Shown piece by piece: positions 25,116-33,731 of a stretch of 64,000 bases of DNA; the stretch's first letter is position 1; each line of letters starts with the position of its first letter. Source of the stretch: Bog-532 sp963824545 (GTDB taxonomy: Bacteria > Actinomycetota > Actinomycetes > Streptosporangiales > Streptosporangiaceae); contig CAWGPP010000022.1 in NCBI GenBank assembly GCA_963824545.1, positions 124,001-188,000 of the forward strand, read 5' to 3'. The notes beneath the pieces are model-generated. The model did no database searches, had not been told where the DNA came from, and saw only the letters and a program-made list of their open reading frames with translations. The translations under genes were made by a program, and so were the position numbers.

Positions 25116-27428
25116 ATGGAGCGGCAGACCGTTGGGGGGCGCCACCGGATCATGGGCGTGAGCGACGTGCGTCAGCGGGACGGCCGGTCACAGCGTGCGG
25201 GCGGGTCAGCGTTCGACCTCGTCGCGTCCAAGCTCGGCCGTCCGCCGATACGGCCCGGGACCGTGCGTCGTTCGTCCCTGATCGACCGTCTGGCGGGGGA
25301 CGGCCCGCGTCCGATCGTCTCGGTGGTCGCGCCGGCCGGCTACGGCAAAACCACGCTGCTGTCGCAGTGGGCCGAGCGTAACGGCCAGGCCTTCGCGTGG
25401 GTGTCGGTTGATGAAGCGGATAACGACGCGAAGGTCCTGCTCCGCTACGTCGCGGCAGCGCTTGATACGGTCGAGCCGATCGATGAGCGCGTGTTCGACG
25501 CGCTTGCCTCGCCGGTGAGTTCAGTGCCCGGCTCGGTTGTCCCCCGGCTGGGGTCGGCGTTTTCGTCGATGACCTCGCCGGTGGTGCTGGTCCTGGACGA
25601 CGTGCACGTGCTGCACAACTCCGAATGCCGGGCCGCGCTGTCGGTACTGGCCGATCACGTGCCGGGCGGCTCGCGGCTGGCGCTGGCGGGCCGGGCCCAG
25701 CCGCCGCTGCGGATCGCGCGGCTGCGGGCCGAGGGCAAGATCCTAGAGATCGGCCCCGGCGACTTGTCGCTGACCTGCGATGAGGCGTCCGCTTTACTGC
25801 GCAACGTGGACCTCGCCCTGGCCGAGGAAGATGTGGCGGAGCTGCACCGGCGGACCGAGGGATGGCCGGCCGGCCTGTACCTGGCGGCTCTTTATCTCAG
25901 GGAGGGCGGCTCGTTCGCGAGCGCGGCGTTCTCCTTCGGAGGCGATGACCGGCTCGTCAGCGAGTACATGGAATCGGAGTTCCTGTCGCGGATCTCCCGC
26001 CAGCAACGGGCCTTCCTGACCCGGACCGCGGTCTTGGAGCGCATGTGCGGCCCGCTGTGCGAGGCGGTGCTGGATATGTGCGGATCGGCTACGATCCTGG
26101 CGGATCTGGCCCGGTCGAACTTGCTGCTGGTGCCGCTGGACCGGCGGGGGGAGTGGTACCGCTACCACCATCTGTTCCGCGACATGCTGCTGGCGGAACT
26201 GCATCGCTTGGAGCCCGGCCTGATGCCCGTCCTGCGCCGCCGCGCCGCCGGCTGGTGCTTGCGGAACGGCTGGCCCGAGGAAGCGCTGGAGTACTCCATG
26301 GCAGCCGGGGACGTCGATGGGGCCGCCCGGCTGGCGGGGCAGCTCGCGGTGCCGGCCTACCGGCAGGGCCGGGTCGCAACCATCCGGCGGTGGTTCGGGT
26401 GGCTGGAGGACCGGGGCGGGATCGCGGGACACCCGATGGCCGCGGTGCTGGCCTCGTTGTTTTCCGCGCTGACGGGGAGACCGGTGGAGGCCGAGCGGTG
26501 GGCCGATGCGGTCGATCGCTGGCAGTACAGGGACGGGGCCCGGCCCGATGACCCTTCGGCCGAGGGGTGGGCCGCCCTGCTCCGGGCCAGCTTGTGCCGG
26601 CGGGGGGCCGAACAGATGCGCGCCGACGCGGAGGAGGCCGTGCGCAGGTTCGCGGCGGGGGGCTTCGTGACGCCAGCCCCCGCGCTTCTGCAAGGGATCG
26701 CTCGTATCCTTTGCGGTGATCTCGATGGTGGCGATTTGTCCCTGGAGGATGCGGTCAGCGTCGGGGAGGAAGCCGACGCGCCCGATGATCTCGCGGTCGC
26801 GCTGTGCGAGCGATCGCTGGTGGCGATGGCACGCGGCCAGTGGGACCGGGCCGAGGCCCTTGTCGGCCAGGCACGTACCGTTTTGCGCCGGGCCGGGATC
26901 GAGGAGAGCTTCGCGACCCCCCTCATCTGCGCGCTGCGAGCCCGTGCCGTCATGCGCCGGGGAGATGTCCCGGCAGCGCGCCGGGAACTGCTCAGTGCCC
27001 AGCACCTGCGGCCTTTGCTGACCTACGCGCTTCCCTACCTCGCCGTCCAGGCCCGGATCGAGCTGGCTCGCGTCCACTTCGCGCTCACCGACCTCGCAGG
27101 TGCCCGGACGCTCATGTGTGAGGTCGATGACCTGCTCAGGCGCCGGCCCGGCCTCGGGATCCTGGCCGGGGAGGCCGAGGCGCTCCGGGCCCGGCTGGCC
27201 AGGGACCGCGGTGCAAGCGTCCCCGGCGCGTCGGCGCTGACCGCTGCCGAGCTGCGCCTGCTGCCGCTGCTGTCCACCCACCTGTCGTTTCCCCAGATCG
27301 CCGAGCAGATGGTCCTGTCCCGCTACACGATCAAGTCGCAGGCGATGTCGATCTACCGCAAGCTGGGGGCCTCCTCACGAAGCCAGGCAGTCGCCCGGTC
27401 TCGTGCGCTGGGGCTCCTGGAGGGATGA
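25116..27428 (+). CDS. MalT-like LuxR-family transcriptional regulator (STAND ATPase)
   Basis: A 770-residue LAL-type regulator. Walker A GYGKTT is at 75-80, Walker B VVLVLDDVHV with Asp161/162, and WPAGLYLAALYL marks the end of the NTPase module. About 380-700 are TPR-like helical repeats that would sense a ligand. Residues about 712-770 are a LuxR helix-turn-helix (LTAAELRLLPLLSTHLSFPQIAEQM). Such proteins oligomerise with ATP plus an inducer to activate operons. The target is likely the downstream arylsulfatase block. ATG 25116 or ATG 25152 (GGGGGG upstream) may start it. The last 34 bp belong to repeat B. Confidence 0.93.
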   Translation: MERQTVGGRHRIMGVSDVRQRDGRSQRAGGSAFDLVASKLGRPPIRPGTVRRSSLIDRLAGDGPRPIVSVVAPAGYGKTTLLSQWAERNGQAFAWVSVDEADNDAKVLLRYVAAALDTVEPIDERVFDALASPVSSVPGSVVPRLGSAFSSMTSPVVLVLDDVHVLHNSECRAALSVLADHVPGGSRLALAGRAQPPLRIARLRAEGKILEIGPGDLSLTCDEASALLRNVDLALAEEDVAELHRRTEGWPAGLYLAALYLREGGSFASAAFSFGGDDRLVSEYMESEFLSRISRQQRAFLTRTAVLERMCGPLCEAVLDMCGSATILADLARSNLLLVPLDRRGEWYRYHHLFRDMLLAELHRLEPGLMPVLRRRAAGWCLRNGWPEEALEYSMAAGDVDGAARLAGQLAVPAYRQGRVATIRRWFGWLEDRGGIAGHPMAAVLASLFSALTGRPVEAERWADAVDRWQYRDGARPDDPSAEGWAALLRASLCRRGAEQMRADAEEAVRRFAAGGFVTPAPALLQGIARILCGDLDGGDLSLEDAVSVGEEADAPDDLAVALCERSLVAMARGQWDRAEALVGQARTVLRRAGIEESFATPLICALRARAVMRRGDVPAARRELLSAQHLRPLLTYALPYLAVQARIELARVHFALTDLAGARTLMCEVDDLLRRRPGLGILAGEAEALRARLARDRGASVPGASALTAAELRLLPLLSTHLSFPQIAEQMVLSRYTIKSQAMSIYRKLGASSRSQAVARSRALGLLEG

Positions 27429-27518
27429 CTACCCGGTCTTTCATCCCATCGGGGTGATGGAACTCGCCCCGGCACGAGGTGGACTGGTACCGACGGCGAG
27501 CGGAGGTGTATGGGCCAG
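27395..27518 (+). repeat. Direct repeat B (pair with 23139-23267)
   Basis: About 124 bp matching repeat A. It includes the last codons of the LuxR gene, its TGA, an intergenic part with a possible hairpin around ttcatcccatcggggtgatg, a ribosome-binding-like cggagg and an ATGGGCCAG that here leads into a gene remnant instead of the CMD gene. Confidence 0.85.
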
Positions 27519-27519
27519 G

Positions 27520-27621
27520 GCCCGCGCGCCGTTCTGGTCCCTGACGATCATCGCCATGGACGTGGTCGCGCTGTACGGGCTGTGCGCCTACGGCAGCCGC
27601 ACCAATCTGGCAGCCGCCTAG
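27520..27621 (+). pseudogene. 3' remnant of a DUF7144-type membrane protein gene
   Basis: The reading frame ending at TAG 27619-27621 reads APFWSLTIIAMDVVALYGLCAYGSR, which looks like the last transmembrane helix of DUF7144 membrane proteins. Nothing of the earlier helices is present: upstream it joins repeat B abruptly. It looks like a deletion junction between repeat B and the end of a lost gene. No other gene is seen in 27622-27772. Confidence 0.55.
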
Positions 27622-27772
27622 GACCGCCATGCGCGACATCGGGGCCAGCGCCGATGGTGCGGGCGCTCATCGGAGCGGGGAAGCCCCGCGAGCCGCACGG
27701 GGACAACCCGCCGCGGCGGCACACCGACAAACATCGCGGCGCCCCGGTGGGTGCTGACCGGAAGGGGAGAGG

Positions 27773-30181
27773 ATGAGTGAGCCGGATCGTACGAAGCTGC
27801 CGATTCGCAGGCCGCCGTTTGGGGGGGTGTGCAATAAGACGCTGGCGGGGTCGGAGCCAGACTGGGACCTGATCGGGCATCCCGAGCCCCCGCCGGGGGC
27901 CCCGAATGTGCTGCTGGTGCTGATCGATGACGCCGGGTTCGGTAACCCGGCCACGTTCGGCGGTCCTATCGACACCCCGAACTACACGCGGATGGCCGAG
28001 GAGGGGTTGCGGTACAACCGGTTCCACGTCACCGCGCTGTGCTCGCCGACCCGGGCCGCGCTGCTGACCGGGCGGAACAACCATGCGGTCGGTTTCGGTT
28101 CGGTCGGTGAGTTCTCCAGCGGTTTCCCGGGTTACACGGCGATGGTCCCCGGTGATTGCACCCCGTGGCCGAGGATCCTGGCGGAGAACGGGTACAGCAC
28201 GGCGGCGTTCGGCAAGTGGCATCTGACCCCCGATGGCCAGCAGGGGCCGGCCGGGCCGTTCGGGCGGTGGCCGAACGGGTGGGGCTTTGACTACTTCTAC
28301 GGCTTCCTGGGCGGTGACGCCGGGCAGTGGGACCCGTGCCTGGCCGAGAACCAGAAGATCATCGGCACCCCGGACGGGTTCTACGACAAGGAAAACCCGT
28401 ACTACCTGCCCGATGCCATGGCCGACAAGACCATCGAGTGGCTGCACGGGGTCCGGGGGCAAGAGGCCCGCAAGCCGTTTTTCGTCTACTTCTCCACCGG
28501 GTGCAGCCACGCCCCGCACCACGTGGCCCAGCAGTGGGCGGATAAGTACCAGGGCAAGTTCGACCAGGGCTGGGACCGTCTTCGCGAGGAGATCTTCGCG
28601 AGGCAAAAAGCACTGGGCGTGATTCCCGCCGACGCGGAGCTGACCGCGCGGGACGCGGCGTTCCCCGCCTGGGATGAGGTCCCGGACAAACTCAAGGCCT
28701 ACTACGCCCGCCAGATGGAGGTCTACGCCGGGTATTCAGAGAACGCCGACTACAACGTCGGCCGGGTCATCGACGCGATCGACGAGCTCGGCGAGCTGGA
28801 TAACACGCTGATCATCTGGATCTGGGGGGATAACGGCGCCAGCATGGAGGGCACGATCACCGGCTCGTTCAACGAGATGACGATGCAGAACGGCATCCCG
28901 CTGACCGACGAGATGCAGCTCCAGCTGGCCGAACGATACGGTGGCATCGGCGCCTGGGGCGGCCAGATGATGGCTCCGCACTATGCCGCCGCGTGGGCGT
29001 GGGCCGGCAACACGCCGTTCCAGTGGGGCAAGCAGGTCGGCTCGCACCTGGGCGGGACCCGCAACCCGATGGTCATCCACTGGCCGTCGCGGATCACCGA
29101 GGGCGGCGCGCTGCGCTCGCACTTCACGCACGCCATCGACGTCGGGCCGACGATCCTGGACATCACCGGGATCCCCGCGCCCTCCCACGTTGACGGGATA
29201 GAGCAGGAGCCGTTCCACGGGGAAAGTTTCGCGGACTCCCTGACTGATGCGGCCGCGCCGGAACACCGCACCCAGCAGTACTTCGAGACCATCGGCAACC
29301 GGGCGATGTACTCCGGCGGCTGGTGGCTGGCCATGAAGACCGAGCGGATCCCGTGGGTGGTCACGCCTGAAGCGCTGCGGCCCTACGCGCCCGGGGTGTG
29401 GGACCCCGACGCCGGGCCCGCCGAGCTGTACTACCTGCCCGACGATTTCACCCAGGCCCACGACCTGGCCGCCGATCACCCTGGCAAGGTCGCCGAACTG
29501 AAGGAACTGTTCTGGGCGGAGGCGGAGAAATACAAGGTGCTCCCCCTGCTCGCCACCTTGTCCGCGTTCTTCGGCATCCTTCCGCCCCGGCCGGATGCGG
29601 TCCCGGTGGAGTACCGGGGCGATGTCCAGAACGTCATGTCGGGGATGATCCCCCGGATCTACAACCACTCCTACGCGATCAGCGCCAACCTGGTCGTCCC
29701 GGCGACGGGAGCCGAGGGCGTGATCGTGGCCGAGGCCGACCATCTGGGCGGATTCTCACTCTGGGTCCAGGACGGCAAGCTCACTCACACGTACTCGATG
29801 ATGGGCGTGTTCATCTACCGGCAGCAGGCCGACGAACCGCTCCCGGCCGGCGAGGTGACCGTGCGGATGGAGTTCGCCGCCGATGCGGCCAAGCCCGCCA
29901 CCGGCGGAGAGGTCACGCTTTACATCAACGACCGGCCCGTCGGCAAAGGCCGCATGGACCACACCGTCCCGATCCGCTTCTCCGCCTACGCGGGCATGGA
30001 CATCGGCCGCGACAACGGCGGGGTCGTCGACCTCAGCTATGAGGACAAGAAGCCGTTCGCCTTCACCGGCACCGTCAAAAAGGTGACCTTCGACGTCAAG
30101 CCGCATCCATCCGCCCAGGACGAGGACGAGCTGCACACCGCCGCCCACCACGGGCATGCCGCACACGGGCTCTCGCAATAG
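27773..30181 (+). CDS. Arylsulfatase (S1 sulfatase, formylglycine type)
   Basis: An 802-residue sulfatase that hydrolyses sulfate esters. LLVLIDDAGFG supplies the metal Asp residues (Asp52, Asp53). The signature CSPTRAALLTGR places the formylglycine-precursor Cys at 90. GKWHL and WIWGDNGASMEG match the family. After about residue 600 comes a beta-rich C-terminal domain (GFSLWVQDGKLTHTYSMMG). No signal peptide is seen, so a cytosolic location or non-Sec export is expected. No formylglycine-generating enzyme is nearby. GGGGAGAGG precedes the ATG. It lies downstream of the LuxR gene, with the DUF1269 gene following after 29 bp. Confidence 0.95.
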   Translation: MSEPDRTKLPIRRPPFGGVCNKTLAGSEPDWDLIGHPEPPPGAPNVLLVLIDDAGFGNPATFGGPIDTPNYTRMAEEGLRYNRFHVTALCSPTRAALLTGRNNHAVGFGSVGEFSSGFPGYTAMVPGDCTPWPRILAENGYSTAAFGKWHLTPDGQQGPAGPFGRWPNGWGFDYFYGFLGGDAGQWDPCLAENQKIIGTPDGFYDKENPYYLPDAMADKTIEWLHGVRGQEARKPFFVYFSTGCSHAPHHVAQQWADKYQGKFDQGWDRLREEIFARQKALGVIPADAELTARDAAFPAWDEVPDKLKAYYARQMEVYAGYSENADYNVGRVIDAIDELGELDNTLIIWIWGDNGASMEGTITGSFNEMTMQNGIPLTDEMQLQLAERYGGIGAWGGQMMAPHYAAAWAWAGNTPFQWGKQVGSHLGGTRNPMVIHWPSRITEGGALRSHFTHAIDVGPTILDITGIPAPSHVDGIEQEPFHGESFADSLTDAAAPEHRTQQYFETIGNRAMYSGGWWLAMKTERIPWVVTPEALRPYAPGVWDPDAGPAELYYLPDDFTQAHDLAADHPGKVAELKELFWAEAEKYKVLPLLATLSAFFGILPPRPDAVPVEYRGDVQNVMSGMIPRIYNHSYAISANLVVPATGAEGVIVAEADHLGGFSLWVQDGKLTHTYSMMGVFIYRQQADEPLPAGEVTVRMEFAADAAKPATGGEVTLYINDRPVGKGRMDHTVPIRFSAYAGMDIGRDNGGVVDLSYEDKKPFAFTGTVKKVTFDVKPHPSAQDEDELHTAAHHGHAAHGLSQ

Positions 30182-30210
30182 GACAGGCCCGCAGCTTAGA
30201 GGAGGAACGG

Positions 30211-30726
30211 ATGAAGTTCGATGACGAAACGACCGACGTGCTGATCGGCGGCTACCTGTCCAAGGATGCGGCCAAGGAGGACTACGAGGCGGTCCTGGCC
30301 AGCGGCGGCTACCTGCACGGCGCGGTGGTCGTCAGCAAAGACCTCCAGGGCGACTTGTCCGTCGAGCAGACCGACCACATGGTCCGCGAGGGCGCGGCGG
30401 GCCTGGGCGCGGTCGGGTTCGCGGTCGGGTTGTTCGCGCCGCCGCTGCTGGCCGCGACCGCGGTCGGGGCGGTGATCGGCGCCGGGGCGGGCAAACTGCT
30501 GCACCACAGGACCGCCAGCAAGCTGGAAGAGCAGGCCGGGGCCACCATCCCGGTCGGCGGCGCCGGCCTGATCGTCGCCTACCCGCACTCGGCAGCTGCC
30601 AAGGTCGAGCCCGCCGTGACCCGCGCCATCCAGAAAGCCGTCGGCGAGGCCGAAGGCCACCACGTGAAAGCCCTGAAGGGCGCCATCGCCGACGCGCAGC
30701 AGAAGATGACCGAAAGCGGCGCCTGA
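30211..30726 (+). CDS. DUF1269-family membrane-associated protein
   Basis: A 171-residue protein: an N-terminal alpha/beta part (TTDVLIGGYLSKDAAKEDYEAVL), a central hydrophobic Gly/Ala hairpin (GAAGLGAVGFAVGLFAPPLLAATAVGAVIGAGAG) and a C-terminal part GAGLIVAYPHSAAAKVEPAV. This is the DUF1269/general-stress-protein-like arrangement, often stress induced and of unknown activity. AGGAGG sits five bases before the ATG. It is probably cotranscribed with the sulfatase. Confidence 0.85.
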   Translation: MKFDDETTDVLIGGYLSKDAAKEDYEAVLASGGYLHGAVVVSKDLQGDLSVEQTDHMVREGAAGLGAVGFAVGLFAPPLLAATAVGAVIGAGAGKLLHHRTASKLEEQAGATIPVGGAGLIVAYPHSAAAKVEPAVTRAIQKAVGEAEGHHVKALKGAIADAQQKMTESGA

Positions 30727-30903
30727 CGCTGGCTGGAGGGCCGTGCTGTCACCGGCAGCCGGGTCACGGAACAGACGGCAGGCTGGGTGCGGGTACGGAT
30801 CGCGTATGTCCGTGGCACGTGCCCGTACGCCTGCCGTGCCCGCTCGTCATGATGGACGTGACCAGGCAGGTAGTGACCGTGGTGCCGGGACCGGCGAATA
30901 CAG

Positions 30904-30924
30904 CGCGCCCAAGGTTTGGGCGCG
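30904..30924 (-). terminator. Hairpin downstream of the PAC2 gene
   Basis: A perfect 9-bp stem CGCGCCCAA/TTGGGCGCG with a 3-nt loop, 50 bp past the minus-strand stop at 30974. It also lies between that gene and the convergent DUF1269 gene, so it may terminate both. The remaining sequence in 30727-30973 shows no gene. Confidence 0.6.
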
Positions 30925-30973
30925 TCTGTCCAACCGCTGAGACAGGCATGACATGCATCGCATGGCCGTTGGC

Positions 30974-31906
30974 TCAGCGCTCCGGGGGATTGTCGCCCCG
31001 GCCCTGCTGTTCGGCCAGGAACTGCTCGAACTGGGCGGCGATCTCGTCGGCGGTGGGCATTTCGCCGCCGTCGAGCAGGCTGTCCTCCGCGTCGGGGGCC
31101 GTCCCGGATTCGGCGAGCGCGTCGTACTGCCGTTCCAGCGCGGTAACCAGCTCGGCGACCTCGGCCGACTCCGCCACCTGGCGGTTGATCTCGGAGTTCG
31201 TCGTCTCCGCAGCTCGGCGGAGCGCGTCACTGGGCAGGTCCAGGCCGGTCACGGCGCTGATCTTGTCCAGCAGGGTCACGGCAGCCTCGGGGTAGACGGC
31301 CTGCGCGAGATAGTGCGGCACGTTCACCGCGAAGCCGAGCGCGTCCCGGCCCGCCTCGCCGAGGCGGAGTTCCACCAGCGCCGCGGCGCTGCCGGGAACC
31401 TGAAGCTTGTTGGGCATCTGCTGGATGCCATCGATGAGCTCCGGCCGCGTGCCGTGGCTGATCACGCCGAGCGGCCGGGTGTGCGGGACGCCCATCGGGA
31501 TGCCGTGGAACCCGATCAGCGGGCCGCCGCCGAGCCGGCTGGACAGGGCCTGTATGGCCGCCGCGAACAGCTCCCACTCATGATCAGGTTCCGGCCCGGA
31601 CAGCAGCAGGAACGGGGTGCCGGCCGAGTCGTGCATCAGCCGGACCGCGAGCTCGGGGCGCTCGTAGTCTTCCCAGTGATCGGTGGAGTACGTCATCATC
31701 GGCCGCCGGGACCGGTAGTCGAGGAGGCGGTCGATGTCGAATTGGGCGATCGTCTCGGCTGCACAGGCCTCCACCAGGTGCTCGGCCACCAGCCGCCCGG
31801 CCGCGCCGGCGTCCATGAAGCCCTCGAGGTGGTGAAGCATCGCCACGCCGTCCAGGTCCGGCACGTCCTCGCCCAGCTCGTATAGCTCTTCCGGATCCCG
31901 CTGCAT
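30974..31906 (-). CDS. PAC2-family protein
   Basis: A 310-residue protein of the PAC2 family (proteasome-assembly-chaperone-like fold). Matching blocks are FDIDRLLDYRSRRPMM, LLLSGPEPDHEWELFAAAI, GFHGIPMGVPHTRP and GFAVNVPHYLAQAVYPEAAVTLL. Actinobacterial PAC2 proteins are cytosolic, and a link to the proteasome or ATP-grasp partners has been suggested but not proven. The start is ATG 31906 because GGGAGAA lies upstream; the longer open frame is not protein-like. The acidic C-terminus is typical. Confidence 0.92.
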   Translation of the reverse strand: MQRDPEELYELGEDVPDLDGVAMLHHLEGFMDAGAAGRLVAEHLVEACAAETIAQFDIDRLLDYRSRRPMMTYSTDHWEDYERPELAVRLMHDSAGTPFLLLSGPEPDHEWELFAAAIQALSSRLGGGPLIGFHGIPMGVPHTRPLGVISHGTRPELIDGIQQMPNKLQVPGSAAALVELRLGEAGRDALGFAVNVPHYLAQAVYPEAAVTLLDKISAVTGLDLPSDALRRAAETTNSEINRQVAESAEVAELVTALERQYDALAESGTAPDAEDSLLDGGEMPTADEIAAQFEQFLAEQQGRGDNPPER

Positions 31907-32002
31907 GCTGAAATTCTCCCACCATTCGGCACCTGCCTGAGCCCTGCCGCTAATCGCAACAACACCGGGCCAGGTACCTTTCCATCCCGGCACCCTTCTG
32001 AC

Positions 32003-32044
32003 GTGCAGGAGCCGGGAAGGCGGCTGCCTCCCCGGCTCCTGCAC
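32003..32044 (-). terminator. Strong stem-loop between the small protein gene and PAC2
   Basis: A perfect 14-bp stem (32003-32016 with 32031-32044) and a 14-nt loop, 20 bp after the minus-strand stop of the 72-residue gene. It should terminate that transcript before the PAC2 gene, which then needs its own promoter within 31907-32002. Confidence 0.75.
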
Positions 32045-32063
32045 AAAGACCTGCCGGCGCAGG

Positions 32064-32282
32064 TTACGGCGGGCATACCGGCCCCGGCCTGGTGCTGGCC
32101 CCGGCGTCCGCCTCGATCTTCCGGCGCAGTTCTTCGGGGCTGTCCGCGACCAGAGCGCGGTTATCGTCCAGGCGCTTGGCGACCCATCCAGCCCGGGTGA
32201 CCGCGAGGTCGTACGCCTGCCCGTGGCGGGAATCAAGATCGCGCAGCGCCGTAGCCCGTGCCGCCTTCATCATGATCGTCAT
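32064..32282 (-). CDS. Conserved small actinobacterial protein, unknown function
   Basis: A 72-residue protein whose core, LDSRHGQAYDLAVTRAGWVAKRLDDNRALVADSPEELRRKI, is a pattern familiar from many actinobacterial genomes. The function is unknown. ATG 32282 is chosen because AGGGA lies nine bases upstream. ATG 32273 is possible. It is followed by a strong terminator hairpin. Confidence 0.75.
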   Translation of the reverse strand: MTIMMKAARATALRDLDSRHGQAYDLAVTRAGWVAKRLDDNRALVADSPEELRRKIEADAGASTRPGPVCPP

Positions 32283-32569
32283 TAGTGCGTTCCCTTGCGC
32301 CGGGTGGTAAGGTTTTCTGTTCTGCGGGCAGTGATGCGGGAGGCTGGCCGGAGCTGTTCCTAAAGAGGTTTCCGGCCGGGTGACCCGGGCCCCGGCGTCC
32401 TGGACGAGGGGGCCCTGGCCGCCAAGGCGGAACTGTCCCAGGACATCGACCAGGGCAAGGTCGTCCCCCCGTCCCCCCGGGCATCGCCGACACCGATCCG
32501 CAGCGCAGCGCGCCGTGACCGGCGCCGCGCTCACCAGCTGGAATGATCCCGCCAGGAATGAGGGTGGCC

Positions 32570-33199
32570 ATGACGGAGACGACGCCGTTCACGATCGGGG
32601 CCGACGCTAGCTGTAGCGATGGGGCCTGCGGCAAGGTGAGCCGCGTGGTCGTTGACCCGGTCGCTCGCACGGTCACTCATCTCGTGGTCGAGCCCGGGTA
32701 CTGGCATGGCCCCGGCCGGCTTGTACCGCTCGGCCTGGCCGACGCCACAGCGGGCGAGATCCGGCTCCGCTGCACCCTGGCCGACTTCGAGAAGCTCGAT
32801 CCCGCCGAGGAGACGCAGTTCCTGCCCGGCACCCCCGGATACCCGGGCTATGACCCGGAACAGGTGCTCTCCATGCCCTACTACGGCATGGGCGGGAGCG
32901 GGACCTACGTCCCGCAGACCGTCACCTACAACGCCGTCCCCCTGGACGAGGTGGAGGTGCGCCGTGGCGAGCATGTCCATGCCACCGACGGCCACATCGG
33001 GAAAGTCCAGGGGCTGGTCATCGACCCTGACAGCCACCGCGTGACCCACGTGCTGCTCCAGGAGGGACACCTGTGGGGCCGCAAGGAAGTGGCTATCCCG
33101 ATCGGCGCCGTGACGGGGGTCGACGACGGTATCCGGCTCAACATCACCAAGCAGCAGGTGCAGGACCTGCCGCCGGTGGACATCCATCACCCGAGTTGA
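32570..33199 (+). CDS. PRC-barrel domain protein
   Basis: A 209-residue soluble protein with two PRC-barrel-like halves: KVSRVVVDPVARTVTHLVVEPG near the N-terminus and HIGKVQGLVIDPDSHRVTHVLLQEG with KEVAIPIGAVTGVDDGIRLNI near the C-terminus. PRC barrels are small beta barrels used in RNA processing and photosynthetic complexes. Stress-type actinobacterial versions are uncharacterised. ATG 32570 has AGGGTGG just upstream and is preferred over 32543. Confidence 0.88.
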   Translation: MTETTPFTIGADASCSDGACGKVSRVVVDPVARTVTHLVVEPGYWHGPGRLVPLGLADATAGEIRLRCTLADFEKLDPAEETQFLPGTPGYPGYDPEQVLSMPYYGMGGSGTYVPQTVTYNAVPLDEVEVRRGEHVHATDGHIGKVQGLVIDPDSHRVTHVLLQEGHLWGRKEVAIPIGAVTGVDDGIRLNITKQQVQDLPPVDIHHPS

Positions 33200-33731
33200 A
33201 CCAAGGATACCGGCGTCACGGTATCCGAACATACTCGAGACTCCGCAAAGGAGGGCGCAGAACGTGAGGGGCGGACTCAGAATTAGAACGGGGCAGCACT
33301 AATCAGGATCTGGTTGCCGTAAAGCTATTTTCGGTTACGCGGGATTAGGCATTAGTTTGCCAACTATTCAAATGCCGATGATAGCGCCCGGATGCAGTTC
33401 ATGGCCACTGTCCCCGACATGCACGGCCCTGAAGGGGCCACTTCTTCTGGGCGAGGTCCGGGATGGGGCGTAGGGACCTTGGTCCTCTGGCTCGGCAAAA
33501 GTGACGGTCATAAGCTCATGGGCGAGCGGCCCGCACGGGTTAGGGGTACCCGCCTCTAGCCCGCAGGCGACCATTCCGTACCCATGTCCTCTGGGTCATG
33601 GCCGGGGTAGTTTCCGGGGTATGGCGGGGGTCCCGGTGCTGGGAACTATCACGTTTTGAGTCCCTTCGTCTCTGGTACGCGTGGCGTCCTGGCCGCCTGG
33701 CGTTCCAGCCCGCGACCGAAAGGAGTGGCAA
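33200..33731. other. Long intergenic region without a recognised gene
   Basis: About 530 bp. The first half (33280-33390) is markedly richer in A+T than its surroundings (ctattttcggttacgcgggattaggcattagtttgcc). No reading frame here has both a ribosome-binding site and protein-like sequence. It could hold promoters for the amidotransferase gene or a small RNA, but neither can be shown. Confidence 0.5.

Noticed and set aside
33200..33731. Hidden gene or riboswitch in the 530-bp gap
   Set aside because: No frame with a start signal and no recognisable riboswitch core could be found by eye. Only reduced GC was noted.
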